Shown here: in pieces, positions 36,819 to 47,300 of the stretch | Numbering within the stretch: position 1 is the stretch's first letter | How the letters are laid out: the number at the start of each line of letters is the position of its first letter | Source: Acanthochlamys bracteata | Lineage: Eukaryota; Streptophyta; Magnoliopsida; Pandanales; Velloziaceae | DNA length: 64,000 nucleotides | Direction of reading: 5' to 3' | Assembly: GCA_019914995.1 (NCBI GenBank) | Contig: CM034133.1 | Span: 1,674,001 to 1,738,000, forward strand | Program-made: the position numbers and the translations under genes | Notes under the pieces: model-generated | Database searches by the model: none | Seen by the model: the letters and a program-made list of their open reading frames with translations, nothing else | Told to the model about the DNA's origin: nothing

Positions 36819-38852
36819 ATGTGCAGCGGCCCTAGAAAACCATCGCCATCGCCGCCGTCGTGCTCCGTTGCCATGGATGGAGATCCAGATGCTTTTTTGT
36901 TGCTCGAACTATCTGCTTGTGATGATCTCGAATCTTTCAAGAAAGCGGTTGAAACCGATGGATTACAAATCAACTCCGCTGCTTCTTGGTATGGTCCTTC
37001 TCTTTCTCCGGCACGCCGGATGTGTTTGGAACTACGAACTCCTCTTATGATCGCCGCCGCTTATGGTAGTTTGTCTGTTCTTGAATACATACTCGCTTCG
37101 AAATCTGTTGATGTGAATCAGCGCTGTGGCTCTGATGGTGCTACTGCTCTCCACTGTGCTGCTGCTGGAGGTTCCGCTGCTGCCGTTGAGGTTTCTAAAC
37201 TTTTAATTGAAGCCTCTGCGGATGTTGATGCTATCGATGCTTTTGGTAACCGTCCGGCTGATTTGATCCCTCGACCAGTCGCTATCTCTACGATCAAGTC
37301 GTTGGAGGTGTTGCTGAAAGCTTCGAATACTTCTCGAGCTGCTTCTCCTCCGTCGACAATGAAGGAGAAGGAATCGGATAGCCCGACGAAGAAAGAGTAC
37401 CCGCCGGACTTGACCTTGCCGGATATAAAAAACGGGATCTACAGCACTGATGAGTTCCGTATGTACGCGTTCAAGATCAAGCCTTGCTCGCGAGCTTATT
37501 CTCATGACTGGACTGAGTGCCCCTTTGTTCACCCCGGAGAGAACGCTCGCAGAAGAGATCCAAGGAAGTATTCGTACAGCTGTGTTCCGTGTCCGGAGTT
37601 CCGCAAAGGTTCTTGTCGTTACGGCGATGCTTGCGAGTACGCGCACGGCGTATTTGAGTGCTGGCTTCATCCTGCTCAGTACAGAACCCGTCTCTGCAAG
37701 GACGAGACCAACTGCAACCGCCGTGTTTGTTTCTTCGCCCACAAACCGGAGGAGCTCCGAACTGTTATACCTTCTTCGGTTTGTACTGCTCTTGGTGGAC
37801 CGATATCTTCTCCTAGATCTCCGAGATCTCCTAGATCGCCATCAATTAACGGTGCCGGTATGTCCCCGATCGATATGGCTTTGTTGATGATGCATCAGCC
37901 AGGATCGCCGTCTGCAGGCTCGTCTTCTGGTTCATGGATGAACCAGCCCAGCGGTGTTATGACACCGCCGCCGCCCGTGCAGCTACCGAGCAGCAGGCTG
38001 AAGTCGACTTTGAGCGCAAGGGACATGGATTTGAACTTGGAATTGTTGGCGCTTGAAGGATACCAGCAGAAACTCTATGAAATGAACGCCGCTGCTGCCG
38101 CTGCTTCTCCTCGTTCCGGCTGGGCGAATAGTCCGTTTTCTGCCGCAGCCGCTGCAGCTTCCCGGACTTCTGATTTCAGTGATTCTTCTGTGCTTTCCCG
38201 TAGTGTAGACTACGGGGATCTTTTGGGTCCTTTGGAAACCTCTATGTTGCCCCAGTTGCAAGGCCTTTCCCTGAAGCCCAAGTCCTCGACTGCTGCACAG
38301 CAGTTCTCGTCTCCTACTGGAATGCAAAAGCAACAGTCTTTTAACCAACAAATTCTTTCAGGATACGGAACGAGCATGTCTCCCTCTTCTCCACGGAGTC
38401 CATCGTCTTCGATCGGGCATGATCAGCCATTTGCGAGGGTGATCATGAACTCTAGAGCCTCCCCTTTTTCTAAACGGAGCCAGAGCTTCATTGACCCAAC
38501 GGCACTCAACCGCCAGCCTAGTCTTAGTGTGTCGCCTCCACCACCGAATCATCCCTCTGCTATCTCCAACTGGGGCTCACCAAATGGCAAACTTGACTGG
38601 GGTGTCGAAGCGGATGAGCTAAGCAAGCTGGGGAAGTCGATGTCATTCAACAGCCGTACGAATCCTACTGTGGCAGTTCGTCAATTGGATGAACCTGATT
38701 TGTCCTGGGTTCAGTCTCTGGTGAAGGATGCACCTGAGATGGAACAGGTCCACAGGATCAGTCCTGATCACCCTCAAGCGGCACTTCTATGCGGAGTAGG
38801 AGATGACACCTGCATGAGTGGTGCTGATGCAGATGGCTACTTGAATCCATGA
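36819..38852 (+). CDS. Ankyrin-repeat CCCH (RR-TZF) zinc finger protein, OXS2/SZF group, copy 2
   Basis: Intronless 677-residue paralogue of the gene at 19025. The ATG at 36819 (MCSGPRKP) is chosen because the other copy starts identically (MCSG) and the upstream in-frame codons begin with GTG. Ankyrin-like repeats are at about 72-150. The RR region is at about 220-250. Zinc fingers are C258-x7-C266-x5-C272-x3-H276 and C293-x5-C299-x4-C304-x3-H308. From the KEKESDSP block to the second finger only a few residues differ from copy 1. The tail is diverged but keeps [23 protein letters not shown] and [13 protein letters not shown]. The last 30 residues (ending DADGYLNP) do not resemble the Gln/Met-rich end of copy 1. 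Likely a stress-response regulator by family. Confidence 0.95.
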   Translation: MCSGPRKPSPSPPSCSVAMDGDPDAFLLLELSACDDLESFKKAVETDGLQINSAASWYGPSLSPARRMCLELRTPLMIAAAYGSLSVLEYILASKSVDVNQRCGSDGATALHCAAAGGSAAAVEVSKLLIEASADVDAIDAFGNRPADLIPRPVAISTIKSLEVLLKASNTSRAASPPSTMKEKESDSPTKKEYPPDLTLPDIKNGIYSTDEFRMYAFKIKPCSRAYSHDWTECPFVHPGENARRRDPRKYSYSCVPCPEFRKGSCRYGDACEYAHGVFECWLHPAQYRTRLCKDETNCNRRVCFFAHKPEELRTVIPSSVCTALGGPISSPRSPRSPRSPSINGAGMSPIDMALLMMHQPGSPSAGSSSGSWMNQPSGVMTPPPPVQLPSSRLKSTLSARDMDLNLELLALEGYQQKLYEMNAAAAAASPRSGWANSPFSAAAAAASRTSDFSDSSVLSRSVDYGDLLGPLETSMLPQLQGLSLKPKSSTAAQQFSSPTGMQKQQSFNQQILSGYGTSMSPSSPRSPSSSIGHDQPFARVIMNSRASPFSKRSQSFIDPTALNRQPSLSVSPPPPNHPSAISNWGSPNGKLDWGVEADELSKLGKSMSFNSRTNPTVAVRQLDEPDLSWVQSLVKDAPEMEQVHRISPDHPQAALLCGVGDDTCMSGADADGYLNP

Positions 38853-40522
38853 CCATTATTTCTTTGATTTATTGAAGATTTACTAGCAGTATTTTATTTG
38901 TTTGATTTCTAAGGAAGTTTTAGCCGAGACTGCTGTCGAGATCAGAGATATTTGAAGGGAAGCCGGATTGTTTTGCAGGTAGCCTTCACTGTCGTTCTTT
39001 CATTCATCATGGATATATCTATCTAATCTAACTATATTACTACGAGAAGGGTTTTGTTCGCATCCCTTTCTCTTTGTTGTAAGGAGTTCAAGGCAACCCC
39101 AGCGATGCATGTGAGGTGGCCTGATTATTATCATTGTAGGTTTTGAAGTGTTCTTGAAAGCCATTTGAGTTGTTATATTACTAGATTTATTTCAATGTTA
39201 AATTAAATTACCAGCAATACTTACTTTTGAGTCTATTGCTAGTGTCCAATTTTACCTTTTGTGGCTTAATTGTTGTAGTAAGTACCGCAAACAGATCTTC
39301 CAATGTCTAAACTTACTACTTCATATATCAACCTTAGTAATTTCCTCTGCTATTACTTTAGGACCAATATTTCAGACTGTCATTCCTTAGAAACTCCAAG
39401 TAGATTGTTCAGTTTCAGACTTCTTATTAAGGTAGTAGAAGAAGTATAAACACGCATACATGGAAGTGGACAACCACCTAGTTAAAAATACTCTTATACC
39501 TGAGATTATACTGCTGCCTGGGTAGATTAGAAAGTATTTTGTCAACTGAATTAGCTATTGACCTTCGAAAGCAAAAGGAGTTACCCTCTATAGATGCCAT
39601 TTCTCTGAAGTTGCTGGAAATTCATTTACCTAGAAGAGAATGACGAAAGCACTGGTTCATGTCACATAGCCTAAGCCCTTGTAGATTTTGTGGTCATAAG
39701 AAGTTGCTCACTAGATATGTTACATGGAAAATTTTTCCTCCAAAGGATGTAATCAGTAAGATGTTTGCCGTTTTAGTGGGGGTTAATTTCATCATCTCTT
39801 TTGAGGAGGGAAAGCGATGTAAATTCTACAGTTCTTTTTCTCATCAATAGTTAGCTAGACGTTCTCATGTGTGGACGGCCATGCCTCTTGAGTCAGGAGG
39901 CCTGATGTAATTTGAATGGAGTTTCTATGCCTCCATCAACATCAGAAAGCAAAACTTTGCATGAATTCGGATGCTTCAGAAAAGTGGGCATCTCTGGTTG
40001 GCTTCCTAGTTAGGTAAAACTAATTTGGTTTCATCTAATCTTGTATCTTTCCTTACATTATGTTTTTCCATTGCTTTTTAATATTCAGTGGGGGTATCAA
40101 TAAAAGTCTAAAGATATTGCGATAATGGAGGATTGCATACTTGATGTTGATAATAAATCATATAACATAGAAGATCACCGAAAGTTTTTTTTTTCCAAGG
40201 ATTGCATATGCTTGCAAGGACTGCACACTATGAAGCCACTTGGTTGTTTGAAGTGCTGCTGAAAAGTTATGTTACATGCTGGCAAAGGAAAACATGATTC
40301 GAAATTCAGTTAATTGCTTGGAGAAGAATCCTTTACAATTAACCAGTGTCAAATATTGCCGTTTACAAACCGGCATGCTGTAGATATCAAAGACATCCCC
40401 TGCCTCCCTAGATTTCTTCGTCGCTGTCGAGTTAACCTCGGGATCATTGGAGAACTCATGTTTGCAAAGGACCACTTCTACTGTAGATGTGCAATTCAAT
40501 ACAACATGATGAATCCAACTTG

Positions 40523-40538
40523 TATATATATATATATA
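40523..40538. repeat. (TA)n microsatellite
   Basis: Eight uninterrupted TA units. Confidence 0.8.
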
Positions 40539-40904
40539 GTTGCAACGGTTCAACGAACCGAGAACGCCAAGGCGGCATTTGGTGACGACGGCCGCTAAAG
40601 ACTGCAAAGCCAAGTCGAGAAAAAAGCAAAGAAAGAGGAAGAAGAAGAAGAGAGATTCAGAATAGGCTTGGTCGTCTACTCTATTATGATATACCAGAAA
40701 GACGATAGTCTCAATTTCTAGTGACCACGTCTTTGAAAGAAGTTACTTAAAAAAATAATTATAACAAATAAAATACAAAAGAACTAGATTATCTCGGCCC
40801 ATAATGTGATTGCAATTACATCAGGTGGGCCAAACCTTATTAAAGCCTTAGCCCAATAGAGTATTGCTTCTTCTTTCATCCGAAGATCAACCGCTGCGAA
40901 GAAC

Positions 40905-40926
40905 GAGAAGAAGAAGAAGAAGAAGA
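40905..40926. repeat. (GAA)n microsatellite in the 5' UTR of the SelT-like gene
   Basis: About seven GAA units lying 40-60 bases before the start codon at 40967, probably within the transcript leader. GA-rich leaders are common in plants. Confidence 0.7.
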
Positions 40927-40966
40927 TAGCCGGCGGTGAGTTGAAGAAAAATTGCTGAGTGATAGA

Positions 40967-43257
40967 ATGGATCGAGTTCATCTACTCACTGTTGTGTTTC
41001 CAATCTTTCTTTTCTGCTCCGATCTCATCGGTCTGTTCTCCCCGCCGCAGCAGACCAAGCCCTCCGGTCCTTCTCGTCTCCACCACTACGATCATCATCG
41101 CGCTGCTGTATCAAATCCTCACGTAGCTTCCCATCCGTTCTCTACTCCGGTTTGATCCCTTGCTTTTTTAATTGTTTTTTTATTGGAGAACAAGAAGAAG
41201 ATTTGATTTTGGTCGTAATCTTCTCTGGCAACTGTTATGTGAATGTGTTTCAGGAGAAGGTGCAGATTGGAGAGAGTGGATATGGAGCAACAATCGAGCT
41301 CAAGTTCTGTGCTTCTTGTTCCTACAGGTGATCTACTGATCTAATTGTTTGACTCTAGAAACAAGATTATTGCTTTTCTGGAAATTAGAAACTTCCGTTA
41401 GTGATGCAAGAGTCGGAAGTTCAATGCAAAGTCAATGCTATTGAGTCCAAAATCTTTTGTTATCACTCTTATTAAAATGCTTGTTAGCTATGAATTTTCC
41501 TAACGTAATCATATGGAAATATTGATCAAGAAATCTTGTAATAACTAGGGCAATATGGAGACTTTTAAAAGCTAAAGTTTTGTAGATGTCTATATTATTA
41601 ATCCCATCAATTCACGTACTACCTCATAAGTTCAGAACTTGTTTTTGGGTCCTATTACCATAGCTGTATTTCATTTATTGTTTCGGTATACGTAGTATAG
41701 CAGATGAATTGTTGCACAATGTCGTGCTTTTTCTTTTTGTTGATATTCGTGTTGATTTTGGAATTGGAATAAAATGATAAGCAACTTGCCTGCTCTATGG
41801 TTAGTTTAGCATTCACTGCAAGGGCATGAATTATAGTCCCTCTTTTTTCTGGCAGGGGAACTGCATTGACTATGAAGAAAATGTTGGAAACTTCTTTCCC
41901 TGGAGTCGATGTTATTCTATCAAATTATCCACCTGCACTTCCTAAACGTCTGTTGAGTAAAGTGATTCCTGCCGTACAAGTTGGAGCAATTGCAGTTGTA
42001 ATGGCAGGTGACCAGATTTTTCCAAGGATAGGTATGGTACCACCTCCATGGTACTACTCCTTGTGTGCCAATAGATTTGGAACAATTGCCACCACTTGGC
42101 TTCTTGGAAATGTTTTGCAGAATTCTCTGCAGGGCTCTGGTGCTTTTGAAGTTTACTGCAATGGTGATTTGGTAAGCATTTCTCCAGTCTATAATCTTCT
42201 GCTAGTGCATATTTCCTTGTCTAAAGGATATTATGGGGTTATAAGGTTCTTAATACACTGTTTCAACAATTTGTTGAAGAAGACATATCTCTTAATATGT
42301 ATATAAAGGTCAGTGTATACTGCATCATTTAAGAGAGGAAGAAAAAGTTTGAATAGATTGATCATGCAAAAAATCAAATGGTTTCCTCTTGATTATATAC
42401 TTTTTTCATGCTTATAGTTAGTTGGTTGTTGTAGGTAAGTTTGCATCTTGCTTTCATGTTTTCAGTCCTTTGAGTACTTGCTGCTGACAGGATATTTTCC
42501 AACTTGACTTCTTGTATATACAATTCTGCTGTAGTCCGTTAGTACCTCTAAACTATATGCAAGCTTATACCCTAGTTAACTTATGTAATCTTGGTGGAAT
42601 GAGAGTCATAGTTCTCATAGTCATACCTGTTTTTGTACCATATCGTCAACTTGTTTTATCTATAATGCAGTGTGTTTTTAGGTTCAACGCATTCGAATTT
42701 GGAAAAACTGGATGTTTCACTTGTCTACTGTTCCTCATTTGTTAGAAATCATAAGTTCTGTCTAAACACTATGAGCTGATAGTGAATGCAATCACAGAAT
42801 GCCTGCTTTGTCCTGGCAGTGCATGCACTTGTGACTGTGCCAACCATCTATTTATATCAGGAAGAATGTAGCCTTCATAGGTTGGGGTCAGTGACCTGCT
42901 GGTACTTAGTAGCGAAATCAATTCATAACAATTTATTTCTTCTGAATCTGATTCATAAAGCATGATTTATTGTTAAAGGTGTCACTATCTTTTATCATAT
43001 AAATGAAAGATTAATGAGCTGTCTCATTAATTTGGATGTCTACTGTTATCTTATTGGCACGAGTGCATTTCTGTAAGTTGTATAAGTTGTCATATACTCA
43101 ATGCTATGTTTTCCGTTTCCACCAGCTTAACTGAAACTCCTTTTCCATGCTGTAGGTTTTCTCCAAGCTCAATGAACAGAGGTTCCCCAGTGAGATTGAG
43201 TTAAAAGATCTTGTCCAGAGGAGATTATCTGGTTCAGCATTTCGTGGCTCCAACTGA
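40967..43257 (+). CDS. Selenoprotein T-like protein (Cys form)
   Basis: Thioredoxin-fold Rdx-family protein of the SelT group, expected in the ER/secretory membrane system. Four exons: 40967-41149, 41254-41327, 41856-42171, 43156-43257, giving 224 residues. The N-terminal 25 residues are hydrophobic (LLTVVFPIFLFCSDLIGLF) and suit a signal peptide or anchor. The redox motif FCASC is at residues 79-83; animal SelT has selenocysteine at the second position, and plants use Cys. A hydrophobic segment follows (VIPAVQVGAIAVVMAGDQIF), then the conserved PPPWYY and the C-terminal FEVYCNGDLVFSKL block, which is split by the last intron. The start ATG is the first in frame with the signal segment; an upstream in-frame TTG is not used. 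Role in redox control is family knowledge. Confidence 0.95.
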
Positions 43258-44357
43258 GCTAGTTGATCGGTGAATGCAGCTAGTCTACTTGAGAAACGTT
43301 CAATGAACTTAGTATATCAAAAGATAACGACAGATATAAGTTACGGTAACTATCTGTATGTTTTATCGAAGGTAAGCTTAGTAGGGACGGTCATTGTGGG
43401 GGTTTTGTTTCCGGGCACATTTAATTTAGCCTTACTCAGTTGAAGCTGAACTTGTACAGAATGTATAAGCACACTTTTATTAAGGATATGTTTAGTAGAA
43501 TTGTTCAGAATCACAATCCAAAGTTCAAAAGATAGAGTTTCTTAACCTTAAAACATTTTGTGGTTTTCACCCCAAGAGATCATGATAAGAAATATGACCA
43601 AACAATTTTTCAGACAGAAATCATATTCAGAGGCTAGAATCAGGCAGCAATAGATGGATTTCTTTTCACTTAGGAGAGAGTCCAAAATTTATAATCCGTT
43701 TACACTCTTCCAATCAGGCAAGTACCTTTGGTACTAATTCATGGAATGCATCAATCTTCTTCTTGTTTAGCTAGCTCTTGCAACATAGTTTTCCATGTCC
43801 TCAAAGAGGTTTTAACTGCAGATCTTTGATGGACAAGGACTTGACCTTTGTATACCTCTAACAACAAGGTTTTGCTTGGACGATAAATGAGGGAAAGAGA
43901 AAAGGGAGACGATAATAATTATAGTACAGTCACCATCACCTTCTACCTTCACTGGAAAACTTCTGCAAGAGCTGTGAGATTCAATGACAGAAAATGAATA
44001 TGTAAGGCAAAATCCGGAAGATGATTTCATATCCACATAGAAGCAGCTAAGCGTTACACTATACAGGAGCTTTTGCTACAACGTAAATATGATCTTGTAC
44101 ATATCTGAGACCCATGTCTTAACTGGCTGTTGCCAAACAACGCCCGCACCAAATAAGCTAAAGTCTATCAAATTCAAATATCAATTCGAATTAATTTTGA
44201 CATAATATATCCCCAACCACAATAACATATAGAGTTGCTGGCTTGTCAGTGGATTGCTTCAGTGCACAAGCTGCAAAATGGTGGATACTCTAGCTAGTTG
44301 CAGAGATGATGCTCGCATACTATACATTTAGGATGAGCTGTTTCACTTAATTCTTCT
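43258..44357. other. Convergent 3' flanks of the SelT-like and tomosyn genes
   Basis: The two genes converge here. The stretch should hold both 3' UTRs. No further gene is seen; a minus-strand frame at 43812-44036 has no recognisable content. Confidence 0.5.
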
Positions 44358-47300
44358 TCAAAATTTCCACCATTTCTTAGTCTCCATTTTCTTAACAAGT
44401 TCATTAGCCAGCCCAGCAAAATTCTCTGCTCCATTCTGCAGTTCCTCAGTATGCTTGCTCAATCTCTGCTCAAATCATTTGAAATTAGCATAGGGACTTA
44501 CCAAAAGCTGTTACACCATCACAAATTAAAAAAGCCGGGTATGCAGGTCACAGCCAGTTTCATGAATTCAAAAGGCTCATTAGGATCAACCTAACATAGT
44601 ATTGCTATATAGAAATCTTCATATCCAATATGCATGCAATCACAGTTCTCATCAAGTTAAATGAGCAGCACACATGCTTGATTCATGCAGTAAACATAAC
44701 AGAAATATGCTATAACCAAGTCAGTAAAGTTGCAAGCTTCAAAAGTTCGGTACAACCACAACAACAACAAACTGAGCCTTCCCCACTTGAGTGGGGTCGG
44801 CTATATGGATCCCTTTTTTTCATTCAAAAAGTTCAGTAGTTCTACCAAAAACTTGTCAGCTATTCATTTATCCACAAGAAAGCAAAAGATTTTTATGCAA
44901 TCTTATATTATCAATATATGACGCTTTCTGGCTTCATTTGCTCCACATGCATGAAAATCAGGGAGATGATGTCTGTCGAACAATGGCAGGGATTGCATAA
45001 AATTTATAAAGTAGGTTGTACTTGCATTTTAATGTTAAGATGACAATTTCTTCAAATGCAGAAGTTACTGATGGTAGTAGCAAAGGCTAGTGAGTACCTC
45101 AAGTTTCTCCTGGCGCTGCACAAGCTTATCCCTTGCATGAGCAGCAGCTGCAGCAGCATCCTAGAGAAAATGTCATTAGATTACAATGATTGCATTTAAA
45201 TTAGGTTTTCATAATAGTGTCAGAAGTACAGTTTCTAAAAAGGTCAGAAGTACAAGCGAGAGACTTACCCCACTGAATTTATATTGGGTCACTATTTCTT
45301 GAGCGGTTCGAACTCTTGGCTTGACATTGGTGCTTGATCCCTCGAACAACTTTACCCTTTCTAATTTCTCATCTGCAGCAATGATAGTAAGATCAACTGC
45401 CTGAGAAAGAAACATTACTCCTTGATATGGGAAAGCAATCAGATACCTTTTTTATTTGTCTTATCAACTTGAGATGTAGATGATGAGACAGGTGATACTT
45501 CATCGATTTCAATATCATCTGCAAATGCACATGACCCTATTAGAGACATGCAGGCAAAATGGCAAAACCATGAACAAAATGTGAAACAGACCAATGCTGA
45601 GCTCATAAGCCTCTTGACCACCAGAAGAGTAAGTTGATGGATTTAAGAATGGATCTGTAGAAAAGAAGATCTCTAATCTTTGTGCAAGACTTAAGCTGTC
45701 AGTAGAGTCAACATCTTCTTCAACTTTACCGCCTCTCAATCCTTTAATTAAGCCGCCAAAAATCCCAGACGAGTTATTCTGCAGATAAATGGAATGATTC
45801 TTTAAATAGCTAGAATGGTTGATTTTCCTTTTCCCAAGTATAGGCAAAGTAACTTTGCATGCAACAAATAAAGCTGATAACTAGAGAAAGAAAATGGTGT
45901 AAAGAGCAATGGTCTAATATATAAAGATATACTTTTTTTGGATATGAAGAGAGAGTGATGGCAGCATCAGCTGCAGCTGCAACAACATAATCATGTAGGC
46001 TTGGTAAAGACTCTGGAATCCTAGACAGAAGGATGTGGTCAGTAAATTATCATCCAAGTGAGCATTAAGAGCTTAGAGATTTAGGCTCAAAATCCAAGAA
46101 AGGTACCTAAAGACATTCTCAAATGTCGAAAGGTGTAGGAATGCAACTTCACAGCCATTAACCTGCAGCCAAGAAAATCACAAGCCGTTAAAGAAATGTT
46201 CCAACATAGATAAATTCAGGCCACAATTTTTTGCAGTTAAGCTCAGTTTTACACACTTATCTACACAGAATATAGTTATGTTGTTCGGATGATCAAGATT
46301 ACTTCATATTATTGGTTAGTTTGGACCTTACTTAGAAAGAAAACAAAGAGATATTGAAATAGCATGAATGCTTCAAACTATTGTATAGGTGGCTTTAACG
46401 TCCTGGTGCCATGAGGGTCGATGCTACTTAATGGGATTGTATTCCCAAATTTGAACAGGACTAAACTGTTGCACAATGTGCATGTTCATCTTTCTAAAAG
46501 GAACAACTGTATATCTTTGAAAATGAAAAGCAAGCTGCTGTGGCAGTTATACAATTATCAGAAGAGTCAGATAAAATTCAGGTCCAGCAAAACCATCAAG
46601 GGTCAACAATTCGACAAATCTCAAAAGCACTTTCAAAAAGCACACAAGTTAGAAGAGAATGATCATCTGAAAGACATAATGTATTCACCAGAGAAATCTG
46701 TCCGTCTTCAGAAGAACAGATTGTTTTTTCCATGTTTGTCTTGAAACTCCATCTTAAAATTGACATCAGAGAACTTTCTGCCAAAACTTCCAATTCTGGC
46801 ACAGACCTATGCAAATAGAAACCACACATATGAAAGCAAATCAAATACGAAGTGAATTAGTCACTACATCCCAATATGATTGAAGATGGACAAGCAGTAA
46901 TAAGTTTACATAAATTATTGGAAAGTCAACTCAAAACAGTCATTGATGTCATGATGTGAGCATAAATGACTTAGCAAGACTTGCACAGCTGGACATTGAA
47001 GTCATGACGAGTCATGATAAGGCTTTTTTTTAATATTATCAAACAAAGTTACATAGTTTGGCATATAAATCAGGAATAGAACTGTTGCAAAGCTTGTAGA
47101 GTTGTTTTTCTTTTTTTTTTTTTGGGGAAAATTAACTGAGAAGTGGTTGTTTATGATATACAATAAGAAGCTTGTTACCTCATTTGAATGACCCCCGTCT
47201 TGTAGAGCAAAAGCAGCACACATTCTTTGTTTTCCTTCTTTCTGAAGATTGCTGACCAGCAACATTGACTTCCAAGATTCTCCTTACGAATAAAGTTATC

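Larger units (their letters stand above)
38853..40966. other. Intergenic region between CCCH copy 2 and the SelT-like gene
   Basis: The first 300-400 bases are likely 3' UTR. No secure gene follows. A minus-strand open frame at 40272-40613 begins with a basic, aliphatic stretch (ALQSLAAVVTKCRLGVLG) resembling a mitochondrial presequence. It lacks an ATG at that point and spans a TA repeat, so I do not call it a gene. Confidence 0.45.

Noticed and set aside
46421-46744. Plus-strand 107-codon frame in the tomosyn locus
   Set aside because: It runs through an intron and over a tomosyn exon on the other strand; no resemblance to any family.
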